Source: DATARH01 sp036268425 (GTDB taxonomy: Bacteria > Pseudomonadota > Alphaproteobacteria > ATCC43930 > CGMCC-115725). From it: a DNA stretch of 64,000 nt. Under the pieces are notes generated by a model. It had not been told where the DNA came from and ran no database searches. It worked only from the letters and a program-made list of their open reading frames with translations. A program made the position numbers and the translations under genes. The DNA is taken from the NCBI GenBank assembly GCA_036268425.1, contig DATAUE010000149.1, forward strand, positions 496,001 through 560,000, given 5' to 3'. The first letter of the stretch is position 1. The number at the start of each line of letters is the position of its first letter. Below, one piece after another: positions 41,028-50,312 of this stretch.

Positions 41028-41753
41028 ATGATCGACCTGCATTTTTGGCCGACCCCCAACGGCAAGAAGGTGACGATCCTGCTCGAAGAGGCGGGAATCG
41101 AATACAAGATCGTGCCCTGCAATATCCAGCAGGGCGACCAGTTCAAGCCGGATTTTCTCAAGATGAACCCGAACCACCGCATGCCGGCGATGGTTGATCA
41201 CGACCCGAAAGGCGGCGGCGCGCCGATTTCGATTTTCGAATCCGGCGCGATCATGATGTACCTCGCCGAGAAGGTCGGGAAATTCTTTCCGCAAGACACG
41301 CGCGGCAAGTATGAGGTCACCCAATGGGTGATCTGGCAGATGGCCAACCAAGGACCGAAGCTCGGCGAATGCGGCCATTTCCGCCGGTTGGGCGACACGC
41401 GCGGCGACCAGACCTATGCCGTCACCCGTTTTACCGACGAGGCCAACCGCCTCTACGGCGTGCTGAACAACCGGCTGCACAAAAACAAATACCTCGCCGG
41501 CGACGAATACACGATCGCCGACATGATCTCCTACCCTTGGACCGTGAACTGGAAGGCGCAGGGCCAGGACATCGGAGAGTTCAAGTATTTCAAGCGGTGG
41601 TTCGACGAGTTGAGCGCCCGGCCCGGCGTACAGCGCGGCATGGCGGCCGGCGCCAATTTGTCGGTCGATGTTTCGAAGCTGCCGGCCGAGGAACAGGCCC
41701 GCATCCGCAAGATCATGTACAACCAGCGCGCCATCCCGGTCGCCGCCGACTGA
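41028..41753 (+). CDS. Glutathione S-transferase family protein (YfcG/YghU-like)
   Basis: A 241-residue GST. The thioredoxin-fold domain starts IDLHFWPTPNGKKVTILLEE with the family's TPNGxK motif (catalytic Thr/Asn instead of Ser/Cys), followed by MNPNHRMPAM and the glutathione-binding FESGAIMMYLAEK. The helical domain has the N-capping motif in YTIADMISYPW. Related Nu-class enzymes act as disulfide-bond oxidoreductases on glutathione. The gene follows ruvX by 53 bases. Confidence 0.9.
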   Translation: MIDLHFWPTPNGKKVTILLEEAGIEYKIVPCNIQQGDQFKPDFLKMNPNHRMPAMVDHDPKGGGAPISIFESGAIMMYLAEKVGKFFPQDTRGKYEVTQWVIWQMANQGPKLGECGHFRRLGDTRGDQTYAVTRFTDEANRLYGVLNNRLHKNKYLAGDEYTIADMISYPWTVNWKAQGQDIGEFKYFKRWFDELSARPGVQRGMAAGANLSVDVSKLPAEEQARIRKIMYNQRAIPVAAD

Positions 41754-41866
41754 CCCTTCGCCGTCCTGCTCGCGCCCGGCTTCGTCCGGGTGCGAGCAGC
41801 CGGTGCGCTTGTCCGGCTTGCCGCCGCTGCCCTATGATCCGGTGATGACTCCAAGCGAAATCACTC

Positions 41867-42415
41867 ATGTCTGATGCGGCGCGCGGCCCGTCAGTGCGCA
41901 GTATCCCCGAGGGGGACAACCGCGAGCGCATGATCTGCGCCGATTGCGGCTATATCCTTTACGACAACCCGAAGATCGTGGTCGGCTCGGTGCCGCGTTG
42001 GGGCGACCGCATCCTCCTGTGCCGCCGCGCGATCAATCCGCGCCGCGGCTATTGGACCCTGCCGGCCGGCTATCTCGAACTCAACGAGGCAACCAGCACC
42101 GGCGCCGAACGAGAAGCCTGGGAAGAGGCGCAGGCGCGGCTGCAGATCGAAGGCCTGCTGGCGATCTACGACATTCCGCGCATCAGCCAGGTGCAGCTGA
42201 TCTACCGCGCCCGCCTGCTCGATGACGCGGTGGCGGCCGGGGCTGAAAGTCTCGAAGTCGGCCTGTTCGGCTGGGACGACATCCCGTGGGACGACCTCGC
42301 TTTCCCGTCGGTGCGCTGGGCCTTGCACCATGAGCGCGAAGCCCAGCAGACCGGCGATTTGACCACCCGTTACGCTCCACCGGCCGACTTGCCGGCTGCA
42401 CCGCGCCCGGAATAA
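41867..42415 (+). CDS. Nudix hydrolase
   Basis: A 182-residue protein. An N-terminal CADCGYILYDNP segment resembles the zinc-ribbon start of NudC-like proteins but shows only one CxxC pair. The Nudix box is Gly68, Glu74, then REAWEE at 82-87, i.e. the full GX5EX7REUXEE pattern, with Gln where the following Gly is usual. It hydrolyses a nucleoside diphosphate linked to another moiety; the substrate is unknown. It converges on the sugar-importer operon (28-base gap). Confidence 0.88.
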   Translation: MSDAARGPSVRSIPEGDNRERMICADCGYILYDNPKIVVGSVPRWGDRILLCRRAINPRRGYWTLPAGYLELNEATSTGAEREAWEEAQARLQIEGLLAIYDIPRISQVQLIYRARLLDDAVAAGAESLEVGLFGWDDIPWDDLAFPSVRWALHHEREAQQTGDLTTRYAPPADLPAAPRPE

Positions 42416-42443
42416 TCAAGGTGCGGCCGGAGCAGGCTCGTCG

Positions 42444-43781
42444 TCAGGCGTAGATTTTGACCAGTTCGTCATGCGCCCATTTGACGGCGTCTTCTGCCGA
42501 CGCGCCCTGCACCGCCTTGGCGTACATGTCGACGATGATGAATTTGCTGATGGCTTCCGCGGCAGCACGGCCGGCAGGACCGGCATAGCCGGCGAAGCGG
42601 CCGCTTTCCGCCGCCGTGCGGAACGGCGCCATGATCGGATCGACCTCCCACACCTTGTCCTTTTCCCACATCTTGGTGGCGCCGACCGAAAACCCCTGCT
42701 GCGAGGCAAACCACTCGCCATAGATGTCTTTCGATTGGAACCAGCGCAGGAAATCCTTGGCGGCTTTCTGGTTTTGGCCATAGGTCGGAACCAGATTGGA
42801 AAACGGCACATGATAGCTGAATTGTCCGGCCGGGCCTTTGGGCAAGGGCGCGTGAAAGATGTCGTCTTTCAGTGGCTTGCCGGTTTCGGTCATGTAGGTA
42901 TCGGCTTTCGAGCGGGCCAGCAGGTAGATCGAGGCGCCATTGCTGGTCGAACTGATCGTGTTGGCAAGAAAGGCCCGGTTGTTGCCGGCGTCGTCCCATG
43001 ACATGCCGCCTTCGTCGAACGAATCCTTCCACATGGCGACGGCAAATTTGACCGATTCGACCGTCTCCTTGCTGTTCAACACAACCGTTTTGCCGTCCGC
43101 TTCGACCTCCTTGCCGCCCCATGACCACAGATACGGATACCAGCCGGCCGGCGCGTCGCCAAACGCGTGCGCCAGGGTCTGGCCGAGCGGCCGCCTCTTG
43201 GCCTTCAGCTTTTTGCCGGCCGCACGATACTCCTCCCAGGTCGCCGGGAACTTGTCCGGGTCGTAGCCGAGTTCGGCAAACCAAGACGTACGATTGGCCA
43301 GGAGAACACCGAGGATCGTGAACGGCATCGCGATCCAGCGTTTGCCGTTATTGGCGACGGCGTGCGAGGTCTCGAAAAACCCGCCCTGCGCCTTGCCGAC
43401 TTCTTCTGCGATATCGCTGACATCGGCGAGGCTGTCGGCGTAAAGCTGCGCCCAGTTGCTGACCGCCATCATGATGTCGGGGCCGCTTTTCGCCTGGATC
43501 GCCGAACTGATGCGGGCCTGAACGCCATCGCCGTTGATGGTTTCGACCGTGAGCGAGATGCCGAGCGCCTTTTGGCAATCGTCCTTCAGCTTGCCTTTGA
43601 GCAATTGATCGGACACCGGCACGAAATCGACGAATTTGAGCCAGTGCAGGCTCGTTCCCTGGGCATAGGCCGGGGCCTGCCCGGCGGCGAAGATGCCGGC
43701 CAAGCCGGCACCGACGCCACGCGCGGCGAGTGCTGCCGTGCCGGTAAGCTGCAACGCACGGCGCCGCGTAATCCGCTCCAT
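42444..43781 (-). CDS. Sugar-type ABC substrate-binding protein, tandem copy 3
   Basis: A 445-residue precursor of the family 1 (SBP_bac_1) extracellular solute-binding proteins. It carries a Tat-type signal (RITRRRALQL, then a hydrophobic stretch ending in AYAQ near residue 41). Conserved stretches shared with its two neighbours include LHWLKFVDFVPVSDQLLKGK, LWSWGGKEVEADGKTVVLNS and AGRAAAEAISKFIIVDMYAK. It is the last gene of the operon permease-permease-ATPase-SBP-SBP-SBP. A GGGAGG SD is present. It is closer to copy 2 (43861) than to copy 1 (45272). Confidence 0.9.
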   Translation of the reverse strand: MERITRRRALQLTGTAALAARGVGAGLAGIFAAGQAPAYAQGTSLHWLKFVDFVPVSDQLLKGKLKDDCQKALGISLTVETINGDGVQARISSAIQAKSGPDIMMAVSNWAQLYADSLADVSDIAEEVGKAQGGFFETSHAVANNGKRWIAMPFTILGVLLANRTSWFAELGYDPDKFPATWEEYRAAGKKLKAKRRPLGQTLAHAFGDAPAGWYPYLWSWGGKEVEADGKTVVLNSKETVESVKFAVAMWKDSFDEGGMSWDDAGNNRAFLANTISSTSNGASIYLLARSKADTYMTETGKPLKDDIFHAPLPKGPAGQFSYHVPFSNLVPTYGQNQKAAKDFLRWFQSKDIYGEWFASQQGFSVGATKMWEKDKVWEVDPIMAPFRTAAESGRFAGYAGPAGRAAAEAISKFIIVDMYAKAVQGASAEDAVKWAHDELVKIYA

Positions 43782-43860
43782 CTCTTTTTCCTCCCTGTTC
43801 CAGTCAGTGCTTGGCGGCCCTTAACGGGCTCTTCCTAGCTTTGATGAGTTCTATGTCACA

Positions 43861-45192
43861 TCACGCATAAATCTTGACCATCTCGCCATGAGCCCATTTG
43901 ACGGCGTCTTCCGCCGGCATTCCCTGCACGGCTTTGGCATACATATCGACGACGATGTATTTGCTGACGGCCTCGGCGGCAGGGCGCCCCGAGGTGCCGG
44001 CATAACCGGCGAATTTGCCGCTTTCCACGGCGGTGCGGAACGGCGCCATGACCGGATCGACCTGCCACACCTTGTCGTCCATCCACATCTTGGTCGGACC
44101 GGTGCAGAACCCCTGCTGCGAGGTGAACCACGTCTCGTAGACGTCCTTGGAATGGAACCAGCGCAGGAAATCCTTCGCCGCCTTCTGGTTCTTGCCGTAA
44201 TTCGGCACGACGTTGACGAATGGCAGGTGATAACTGAACTGTCCGGCTGGCCCCTTTGGCAGGGCCGTGTGGAAGATATCGTCCTGGAGCGGCGTCCCCT
44301 TATCGCTGACATAGCTGTCCGGTTTGGCCTTAGCGAGCAGGTAGATCGAGGCGCCATTCAGCGTGCTGCTGATCGTGCCCGACAGAAAAGCACGGTTATT
44401 ACCGGAATCGTCCCAGGCCATGCCGCCATCGTCAAAGCAATCCTTCCAAAGTGCGACGGCATATTTGACCGATTCGACCGTCTCCTTGCTGTTGAGGACC
44501 ACGGTCTTGCCGTCGGCTTCGACTTCCTTGCCGCCCCATGACCACAGATACGGGTACCAGAACGTCGGAGCGTCGCCATAAGTGTGCGCCAGGGTCTGGC
44601 CGAACGGGTGTTCCTTCGCCTTCAGCTTTTTGCCGGCGGCGCGATAATCGTCCCAGCTTGTCGGATATTTGTCGGGCGTAATGCCGATTTCGCCCCACCA
44701 CGAAGTGCGGTTGGCGATCTGCGCGCCGAGGATCGTAAACGGCATTCCGACCCATCGCTTGCCGTCATAGGCGACCGCCTTGGACGTATCGAAATACCCT
44801 TTTTGAGCGTTGCCGACTTCTTCAGCGACATCGCTCATATCGGCTGTGCTCTCGGCGTAAAGCTGGGCCCAGTTATTGAGTTCCATGATGATGTCGGGAC
44901 CGGCGCCCGACTGGATCGCCGAGGTTGTGCGCGCCTGGATGCCGTTGCCTTCGATCGTTTCGATATTAAGCGCGATGCCGAGCGCCTGCTGACACTCGTC
45001 CTTGATCTTACCTCTGAGAAGCTGGTCGGAGACCGGTACGAAATCGACCGGTTTGACCCAGTGCAAAGTCGTACCCTGGGCATAGGCGGGTGCCCGCCCG
45101 GCGGCCAGAATACCGGCAATACCGCCGGTTCTGGCCGCCAGAGCGCCGGCCCCCGTAAGGTTCAGAAATCTGCGTCGATCGATACGCTGCAT
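43861..45192 (-). CDS. Sugar-type ABC substrate-binding protein, tandem copy 2
   Basis: A 443-residue paralogue with Tat motif RIDRRRFLNL and cleavage after AYAQ. Colinear with copy 3 over its whole length (LHWVKPVDFVPVSDQLLRGK; WSWGGKEVEADGKTVVLN). Differences concentrate in loops such as NRTSWWGEIGITPDKYPTSW, consistent with a different ligand. It is separated from copies 1 and 3 by about 80 bases on each side; no extra permease is present, so the three proteins probably feed one membrane complex. Confidence 0.9.
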   Translation of the reverse strand: MQRIDRRRFLNLTGAGALAARTGGIAGILAAGRAPAYAQGTTLHWVKPVDFVPVSDQLLRGKIKDECQQALGIALNIETIEGNGIQARTTSAIQSGAGPDIIMELNNWAQLYAESTADMSDVAEEVGNAQKGYFDTSKAVAYDGKRWVGMPFTILGAQIANRTSWWGEIGITPDKYPTSWDDYRAAGKKLKAKEHPFGQTLAHTYGDAPTFWYPYLWSWGGKEVEADGKTVVLNSKETVESVKYAVALWKDCFDDGGMAWDDSGNNRAFLSGTISSTLNGASIYLLAKAKPDSYVSDKGTPLQDDIFHTALPKGPAGQFSYHLPFVNVVPNYGKNQKAAKDFLRWFHSKDVYETWFTSQQGFCTGPTKMWMDDKVWQVDPVMAPFRTAVESGKFAGYAGTSGRPAAEAVSKYIVVDMYAKAVQGMPAEDAVKWAHGEMVKIYA

Positions 45193-45271
45193 TGCCTGTC
45201 TTTCTTTGCTCGGTTTTTGGTCTTTGCGGGCTTGTGGTCTTGTCAGGCATCAGTCGACGGCAGGTCATGCG

Positions 45272-46603
45272 TTACGCCCCGTAGATCTTGACGAGTTCTC
45301 CATGCGCCCATTTTACCGAGTCCTCGGCGGGCATGCCCTGGATCGCTTTGGCGTACATGTCGACGATGATGTATTTGGTCCGCACCTCGGCGGCCTTCTG
45401 GTTCGGCGGCCCGGCAAAGCCGGCCATCCGTCCGGTTACCGGTATCTTTTTGAACGGCGCCAGAACCGGGTCGGCGTTCCACACGGGATTGTCTTCCCAC
45501 ATCTTGGTCGCCCCGGCGGTATATCCCTGTTGCGAGGTGAACCATTCGTTGAAAATGTCTTTTGACGACATCCACGAAATAAACTTCTTCGCGGCATCCT
45601 GATTCTTCGAATATTTCATCACCAGGTTGGTAAACGGACCCGGCTCGTTGAAGACGCCGCCAGCACCGCCGGGTATGCTCGCATGAAGGATGTCATCCTT
45701 CATCGGTGTACCCTTTTCGGTCAGATAGGAATCAGGTTTTTTCTTGGCTTCGAGATAGATCGAGGCGCCGTTATTGGTGGCGCTGATGCTGCCCGACAGA
45801 AAGGCGCGGTTGTTGTTGGTGTCATCCCAGGCGAGGCCGCCTTCGTCCATTGTTTCCTTCCACAACGGCACCGCGAACTTCACCGATTCCAGTGTCTCCT
45901 TGCTGTTGAGCACGACGGTCTTGCCGTCCGCTTCGACTTCCTTGCCACCCCACGACCACAGGAACGGATACCACCAGCCCGGTGCATCGCCAAAGGTATG
46001 GCCGGCGGTCTGACCATAAGGATGTCCCGCAGCTTTCAGCTTTTTGCCGACCGCACGGTATTCGTCCCACGTTTTGGGGAAACCATTCGGCGAGCCGGCC
46101 TCGGCCAGCCAGGATTTACGGTAGGCGACGAGGCCGCCCCCGATGCAATACGGCACACCAATCCACTTGCCGCCGATGGTCGCGACGATTTTGCAGATGT
46201 CGTAGTAGCCGCCCTGCGCCTTGCCGAGTTCTTCGGCGACATCGCTGACATCGATACAGCTCTGGCCGTAGAGCTGCGGCCAGTTCTGCAGCACGTTAAA
46301 GATATCGGGGCCGCTGCCGGACTGGATCGCCGAGGTGACGCGCGCTTGAATGTCGTTGGCGTTGATTGTCTCGACGGTGAGCTTGATGCCGAGGTCTTTC
46401 TGGCACTGTTCGGTAATCTTCGACTTGAGCAATACGTCGGAAGCCGGCACGAAATCGGCCCAGCGCAGCCAATGCACCGTCTGCGCCTGCGCATAGGCCG
46501 GGGTGCGGCCGCTTGCCAGAATACCGGCGAGACCGCCAGTCGCGGCCGTCGCGGCACCGGCGCCGGACAGTTGAACAAAGCGGCGTCGATTGATGCGCGT
46601 CAT
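45272..46603 (-). CDS. Sugar-type ABC substrate-binding protein, tandem copy 1
   Basis: A 443-residue Tat-exported paralogue (RINRRRFVQL ... AYAQ), the most diverged of the three and the closest to the transporter genes. It has VHWLRWADFVPASDVLLKSK and LWSWGGKEVEADGKTVVLNS, and ends in SVKWAHGELVKIYGA. A GGGAGG SD is present. As the promoter-proximal copy next to the ATPase it may be the ancestral binding protein, from which copies 2 and 3 arose by duplication. Confidence 0.9.
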   Translation of the reverse strand: MTRINRRRFVQLSGAGAATAATGGLAGILASGRTPAYAQAQTVHWLRWADFVPASDVLLKSKITEQCQKDLGIKLTVETINANDIQARVTSAIQSGSGPDIFNVLQNWPQLYGQSCIDVSDVAEELGKAQGGYYDICKIVATIGGKWIGVPYCIGGGLVAYRKSWLAEAGSPNGFPKTWDEYRAVGKKLKAAGHPYGQTAGHTFGDAPGWWYPFLWSWGGKEVEADGKTVVLNSKETLESVKFAVPLWKETMDEGGLAWDDTNNNRAFLSGSISATNNGASIYLEAKKKPDSYLTEKGTPMKDDILHASIPGGAGGVFNEPGPFTNLVMKYSKNQDAAKKFISWMSSKDIFNEWFTSQQGYTAGATKMWEDNPVWNADPVLAPFKKIPVTGRMAGFAGPPNQKAAEVRTKYIIVDMYAKAIQGMPAEDSVKWAHGELVKIYGA

Positions 46604-46684
46604 GGCTTCCTCCCAAGGCGTCTGACGGTCAAGCCGCCGACATTCCGAAATTTTTGAAGTGTCGAGACACAGAACCCCTGCCGG

Positions 46685-47776
46685 TCAGATGGCAGCTTCG
46701 GTCTCGTTGTCGAAGAAATGCAGGCGCTCGGGGTTGAGCGCGAGGCGCAGCTTTTCGTGCACCTTGGCAGTCACGGTCGGTTCGACCGCCGCCACCATCG
46801 TCGCGGAACCGACCGCGACATCAAGCAGGATTTCCGAACCGAGACGCTCCACCACCTCGACTGCGGCATCAATACTGAAATCGGCGGAGTCACCGTCGCG
46901 CGCAATCCGCATATCCTCCGGCCGCACGCCGAAGGTCACTTCCTTGCCGGAATAGCGGCCGAGCCGATCCTTGACCGCATCGGGCACCTTGAGGCGAATA
47001 CCGTCGCTTTCGGCCCACAGCCCGCCATTCGCCGCCGCCACGCGCACCCCGGCGAAATTCATCGCCGGCGAGCCGATAAACCCTGCGACGAACCGATTCG
47101 CGGGTTCGTTATACAATTCCATCGGATCGCCGACCTGCTGCACGCGCCCGTCGCGCATCACAACGACGCGGTCGCCCAAGGTCATCGCCTCAACCTGATC
47201 GTGCGTCACATAGATTGCGGTGGTGCCGAGGCGTTCGTGCAGCTTCTTCAGTTCGACGCGCATCTGCACCCGCAATTTGGCGTCGAGGTTCGACAGGGGT
47301 TCGTCGAACAGAAAAACCTGCGGATGGCGCACGATGGCGCGGCCGAGCGCGACGCGTTGGCGCTGGCCCCCCGAGAGCTGTCGCGGCTTGCGTTTCAGCA
47401 ACTGCTCGATGCCCAGGATTTCGGCGGCATCCTGCACGCGCTTGGCAATTTCGGGCTTATCGAATTTCCGCATCTTCAAGCCGAAGGCCATGTTGTCGTA
47501 AACGCTCATATGCGGATAGAGCGCGTAATTCTGGAACACCATCGCGATGTCGCGATCCATCGGCGGCAGGTCATTCACGACCGTCTCGTCGATCGAAATA
47601 TTGCCCGAGGTGATGCTTTCGAGACCCGCAACCATGCGCAGGGTCGTCGTCTTGCCGCAACCCGAGGGCCCAACCAGCACGACAAATTCCTGATCGTGGA
47701 TTTCCAGGTTCACATCGATAACCGCGTGAACCTCGTCGTATTTCTTGTTCAAGCTGCGCATGACGACGCGAGCCAT
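46685..47776 (-). CDS. Sugar-type ABC transporter ATPase (UgpC/MsmK-like)
   Basis: A 363-residue CUT1-family ATPase. Walker A GPSGCGKTTTLRMVAGLE, Q-loop VFQNYALYPHMSVYDNMAFG, signature LSGGQRQRVALGRAIVRHP, Walker B LFDEPLSNLDAKLR and switch VTHDQVEAMTLGDR, followed by the C-terminal OB-like regulatory domain (VTFGVRPEDMRIA, SATMVAAVEPTVTAKVHEKL). These motifs mark a glycerol-3-phosphate/polyol/sugar importer. GGGAGG SD before the ATG. Confidence 0.93.
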   Translation of the reverse strand: MARVVMRSLNKKYDEVHAVIDVNLEIHDQEFVVLVGPSGCGKTTTLRMVAGLESITSGNISIDETVVNDLPPMDRDIAMVFQNYALYPHMSVYDNMAFGLKMRKFDKPEIAKRVQDAAEILGIEQLLKRKPRQLSGGQRQRVALGRAIVRHPQVFLFDEPLSNLDAKLRVQMRVELKKLHERLGTTAIYVTHDQVEAMTLGDRVVVMRDGRVQQVGDPMELYNEPANRFVAGFIGSPAMNFAGVRVAAANGGLWAESDGIRLKVPDAVKDRLGRYSGKEVTFGVRPEDMRIARDGDSADFSIDAAVEVVERLGSEILLDVAVGSATMVAAVEPTVTAKVHEKLRLALNPERLHFFDNETEAAI

Positions 47777-47830
47777 ATGAATGTTCCCTCCCGGGTTCTG
47801 GTTGTTTTAGGCGGCTCCTCGTCCGGCAGG

Positions 47831-48682
47831 CTATCCCTTGACCGATCCGGTGATGCCGGAGACGTAGTATTCGACAAAGAACGAGTACACAAAGGCCACC
47901 GGGATCGACCCGAGCAAAGCGCCGGCCATTAATTCGCCCCAGAAAAACACGTCGCCGCGCACCAGTTCCGAAGTCACCCCGACGGGCACGGTTTTCTGCT
48001 CAGGCGACGACAGAAACACCAGCGCGTAGATGAATTCGTTCCACGACAGCGTAAAGGCAAAGATGCCGGCTGAAAGAATGCCGGGGATCGCCACCGGGAA
48101 GATGATGTAAAACATCGCCTTCCAGCGGGTCGCACCGTCGATGCGGGCGCATTCCTCCAGTTCCTTGGGGATCGACTTGAAATACCCCATCAGCAGCCAG
48201 GTGCAGAATGGGATCAGAAAGGTCGGGTAGGTCAGGATCAACGCCCACGGCGTGTCGCCGAGGTGGAAATTGCGAATGATGTCGCTGAGCGGAATAAACA
48301 ACAGCGTCTGCGGCACCAGGTAGGTGATGAAGATGCCGGTGCCGATGCTGCCGGCAAACGGGAATTTGAGCCGCGACAGCGCATAACCCGCGAGTAGACC
48401 GCAGAACAGCGAGATCGCCGTCGCCGCCAGCGAGATGATCATCGTGTTCAGCATCCAGGTACTGAACAACGTCTCGGTCAGCAGGTCGTGGATGTGCTCA
48501 AAGGTCGGATGCGTCGTCCAGAATGGTGCGTAATTGGGCGCACTCCACGGCCGATACAGCTCCTTGTCTGGCCGCACCGTTGTGACGATCATCCAGTAGA
48601 ACGGAAACAGCAGCACGACGACAAAACCGGTCACCGGGACATAGAAAAAGACCCAGCGCCGCCAGGCAGCTCCCTCGATCAT
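47831..48682 (-). CDS. Sugar-type ABC transporter permease (MalG/UgpE-like)
   Basis: A 283-residue permease with six predicted membrane spans. The EAA loop reads IPKELEECARIDGATRWKAM, and the C-terminal GVTSELVRGDVFFWGELMAG is typical of MalG-type subunits. The start is ATG 48682, 2 bases after the stop of the upstream permease, so the longer open frame is rejected. Confidence 0.92.
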   Translation of the reverse strand: MIEGAAWRRWVFFYVPVTGFVVVLLFPFYWMIVTTVRPDKELYRPWSAPNYAPFWTTHPTFEHIHDLLTETLFSTWMLNTMIISLAATAISLFCGLLAGYALSRLKFPFAGSIGTGIFITYLVPQTLLFIPLSDIIRNFHLGDTPWALILTYPTFLIPFCTWLLMGYFKSIPKELEECARIDGATRWKAMFYIIFPVAIPGILSAGIFAFTLSWNEFIYALVFLSSPEQKTVPVGVTSELVRGDVFFWGELMAGALLGSIPVAFVYSFFVEYYVSGITGSVKG

Positions 48683-48684
48683 GG

Positions 48685-49629
48685 CTAAAGGGTCTCCGCC
48701 CTGCGAATGTAGACAAGCTGCACGATGACGACGAGCAGCAGGATCGGGAAGATCGCCAGCGAGATCGCCGCGCCCTGGCTCAACAGGCCAGTCCCGATGC
48801 CGAGCTGGTAGGCATAAGTCGCGAAAAGCTGCGTCGCGTTGGCCGGGCCACCGCCGGTCAGCACATAGACAAGCTGAAAGTCGGCAAAGGTCTGGATCAC
48901 CGAAAACAGCACGATGACCAGCGTCACCGGCAGCAGCAGCGGCCAGGTGACGTGGCGGAACCGCTGCCAGGCGCGCGCGCCATCGATCGCCGCGGCTTCG
49001 TGCAATTCCGGGCTGATCGTCTGCAATCCGGCGAGAAGGCTGATCGCGTAGAACGGCACGCCGCGCCAGACATTGACGATGATGACTGAAATCATCGCCA
49101 GGGTCGGGTCGCCGAGCCAGTTGATGCGCCCGTGGATCAGCCCGACGTGAAACAGCATCCAGTTGAGGACGCTGAAGGTCGGGTCGAACATCCATTTCCA
49201 GGCAAAGGTCGACAGCACGGTCGGGATGATGAACGGCAGCAGGATAAAGGCGCGCATAAATGCCTTGCCGCGGAAATTGCGGTTAAGCAGCAGTGCCAGC
49301 CACAGACCGAGCGCCAGCTTGATGACGGTCGTCACGAAGGTGTAGACGCAGGTATTCCACACCGCGACGTGAAAGATGTCGTCGTTCCAGATTTTGACGA
49401 AATTATCGAGGCCGACAAACTTGCCGGGCACGCCGACCGTCGTATCGGTGACCGCCAGCAGGATGCCGTTGACGAACGGATAGGCGATAAACAAGGCCAG
49501 CAGCACGATTGTCGGCAGCATCAAGCAAGCAGCCAGCCAGCGCTCGTCTTCGAGCAGCCGGGTGATCGGCCCACGTTGCGGCGAGCGCACATAGGTTGGT
49601 CGTGGGGTTACGGCTTCTATGGTCGCCAT
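48685..49629 (-). CDS. Sugar-type ABC transporter permease (MalF/UgpA-like)
   Basis: A 314-residue permease with six predicted spans and the EAA loop in ISPELHEAAAIDGARAWQRF. The N-terminal cytoplasmic segment (MATIEAVTPRPTYVRSPQ) precedes span 1. ATG 49629 is the first gene of the operon. Its leader shares the 12-base segment atttgctggggg with the leader of livG at 14937. Confidence 0.92.
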   Translation of the reverse strand: MATIEAVTPRPTYVRSPQRGPITRLLEDERWLAACLMLPTIVLLALFIAYPFVNGILLAVTDTTVGVPGKFVGLDNFVKIWNDDIFHVAVWNTCVYTFVTTVIKLALGLWLALLLNRNFRGKAFMRAFILLPFIIPTVLSTFAWKWMFDPTFSVLNWMLFHVGLIHGRINWLGDPTLAMISVIIVNVWRGVPFYAISLLAGLQTISPELHEAAAIDGARAWQRFRHVTWPLLLPVTLVIVLFSVIQTFADFQLVYVLTGGGPANATQLFATYAYQLGIGTGLLSQGAAISLAIFPILLLVVIVQLVYIRRAETL

Positions 49630-49957
49630 ATCGCTGCTTTCCCCCCAGCAAATGCTGCCCTGCGGCGCGGCTTTTTCCGCGTCCTGCTCGCGATCTTTAG
49701 AGTGAACGGCAGCCCAGCACAAGAGGCCGGCCCAGGCGACATCGTGGCGTCAAGCCGGCGAAGCAGTTAGTGCACGGGCCAAGACCACGGAACGGCGGCG
49801 ACCGGCAAAGAAGGCAGTTGCATAACCCACGGCTGGTGCTATTTATTGCCGTGATGCTAAACGTCAGGCTGGTCTCCAGCCGCTCCCGCTATTCGCGATT
49901 TTGGTATCGCTGGTACAGCCCGGCGGCCTAGGATCGCGCGTCAGCGTCGTTTTCCCG
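49630..49957. promoter_or_regulatory. Divergent intergenic region without a gene
   Basis: This 328-base stretch, part of the gap between the sugar-importer operon (leftward) and the small-protein/LVIVD cluster (rightward), has no credible ORF. It must contain the operon promoter, but no operator or convincing -35/-10 pair could be assigned by eye. It leads into a terminator-like hairpin at 49958. Confidence 0.4.
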
Positions 49958-49979
49958 AAGCCGCCCACCGAGGCGGCTT
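49958..49979 (+). terminator. Terminator-like hairpin upstream of the small-protein gene
   Basis: An 8-base perfect stem, aagccgcc / ggcggctt, with a 6-base loop (caccga), followed by tcgtgttct. It resembles an intrinsic terminator read rightward, but no gene lies upstream on that strand. It could end a small untranslated transcript or be an attenuator in the leader of the gene at 50042. Confidence 0.45.
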
Positions 49980-50041
49980 TCGTGTTCTCAGACTTGCCGA
50001 TTGTTGCCGACGTGAAGCGGCCTCCACCACAGGAGGTCACA

Positions 50042-50236
50042 ATGTCGCGTACCACCCGTTCGCCCGGCCAGTTCCCTCTCGGCGATTTTGACGTCATCAC
50101 CGGTCCGCCGGCCCCAAGCCGGTCGATCGCCCCTGCGAGCCTGCCGCCCCAGCCTGCTGCGGCACGGCCGGACCCGACTCCGCAGCAGCCATCCCCCGAA
50201 CCGCCGCTCCGAGGCAATCCGCCGCATGTGGAATGA
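50042..50236 (+). CDS. Small proline-rich hypothetical protein
   Basis: A 64-residue protein (MSRTTRSPGQFPLGDFDVIT at the start, then a Pro/Ala-rich, probably disordered tail). The ATG has an excellent SD (aggagg at 50031-50036). The frame is open farther upstream, but that part spans the hairpin at 49958. No family recognised. It precedes the 108-residue protein and the LVIVD gene on the same strand, so an operon is likely. Confidence 0.5.
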   Translation: MSRTTRSPGQFPLGDFDVITGPPAPSRSIAPASLPPQPAAARPDPTPQQPSPEPPLRGNPPHVE

Positions 50237-50312
50237 TGACCTCGGGATGGGGGTGCGGACAGAGCCGCCGTCGTAGACTTTCGACCGGCACAATGAGTAT
50301 CGTCGCGCCGCC

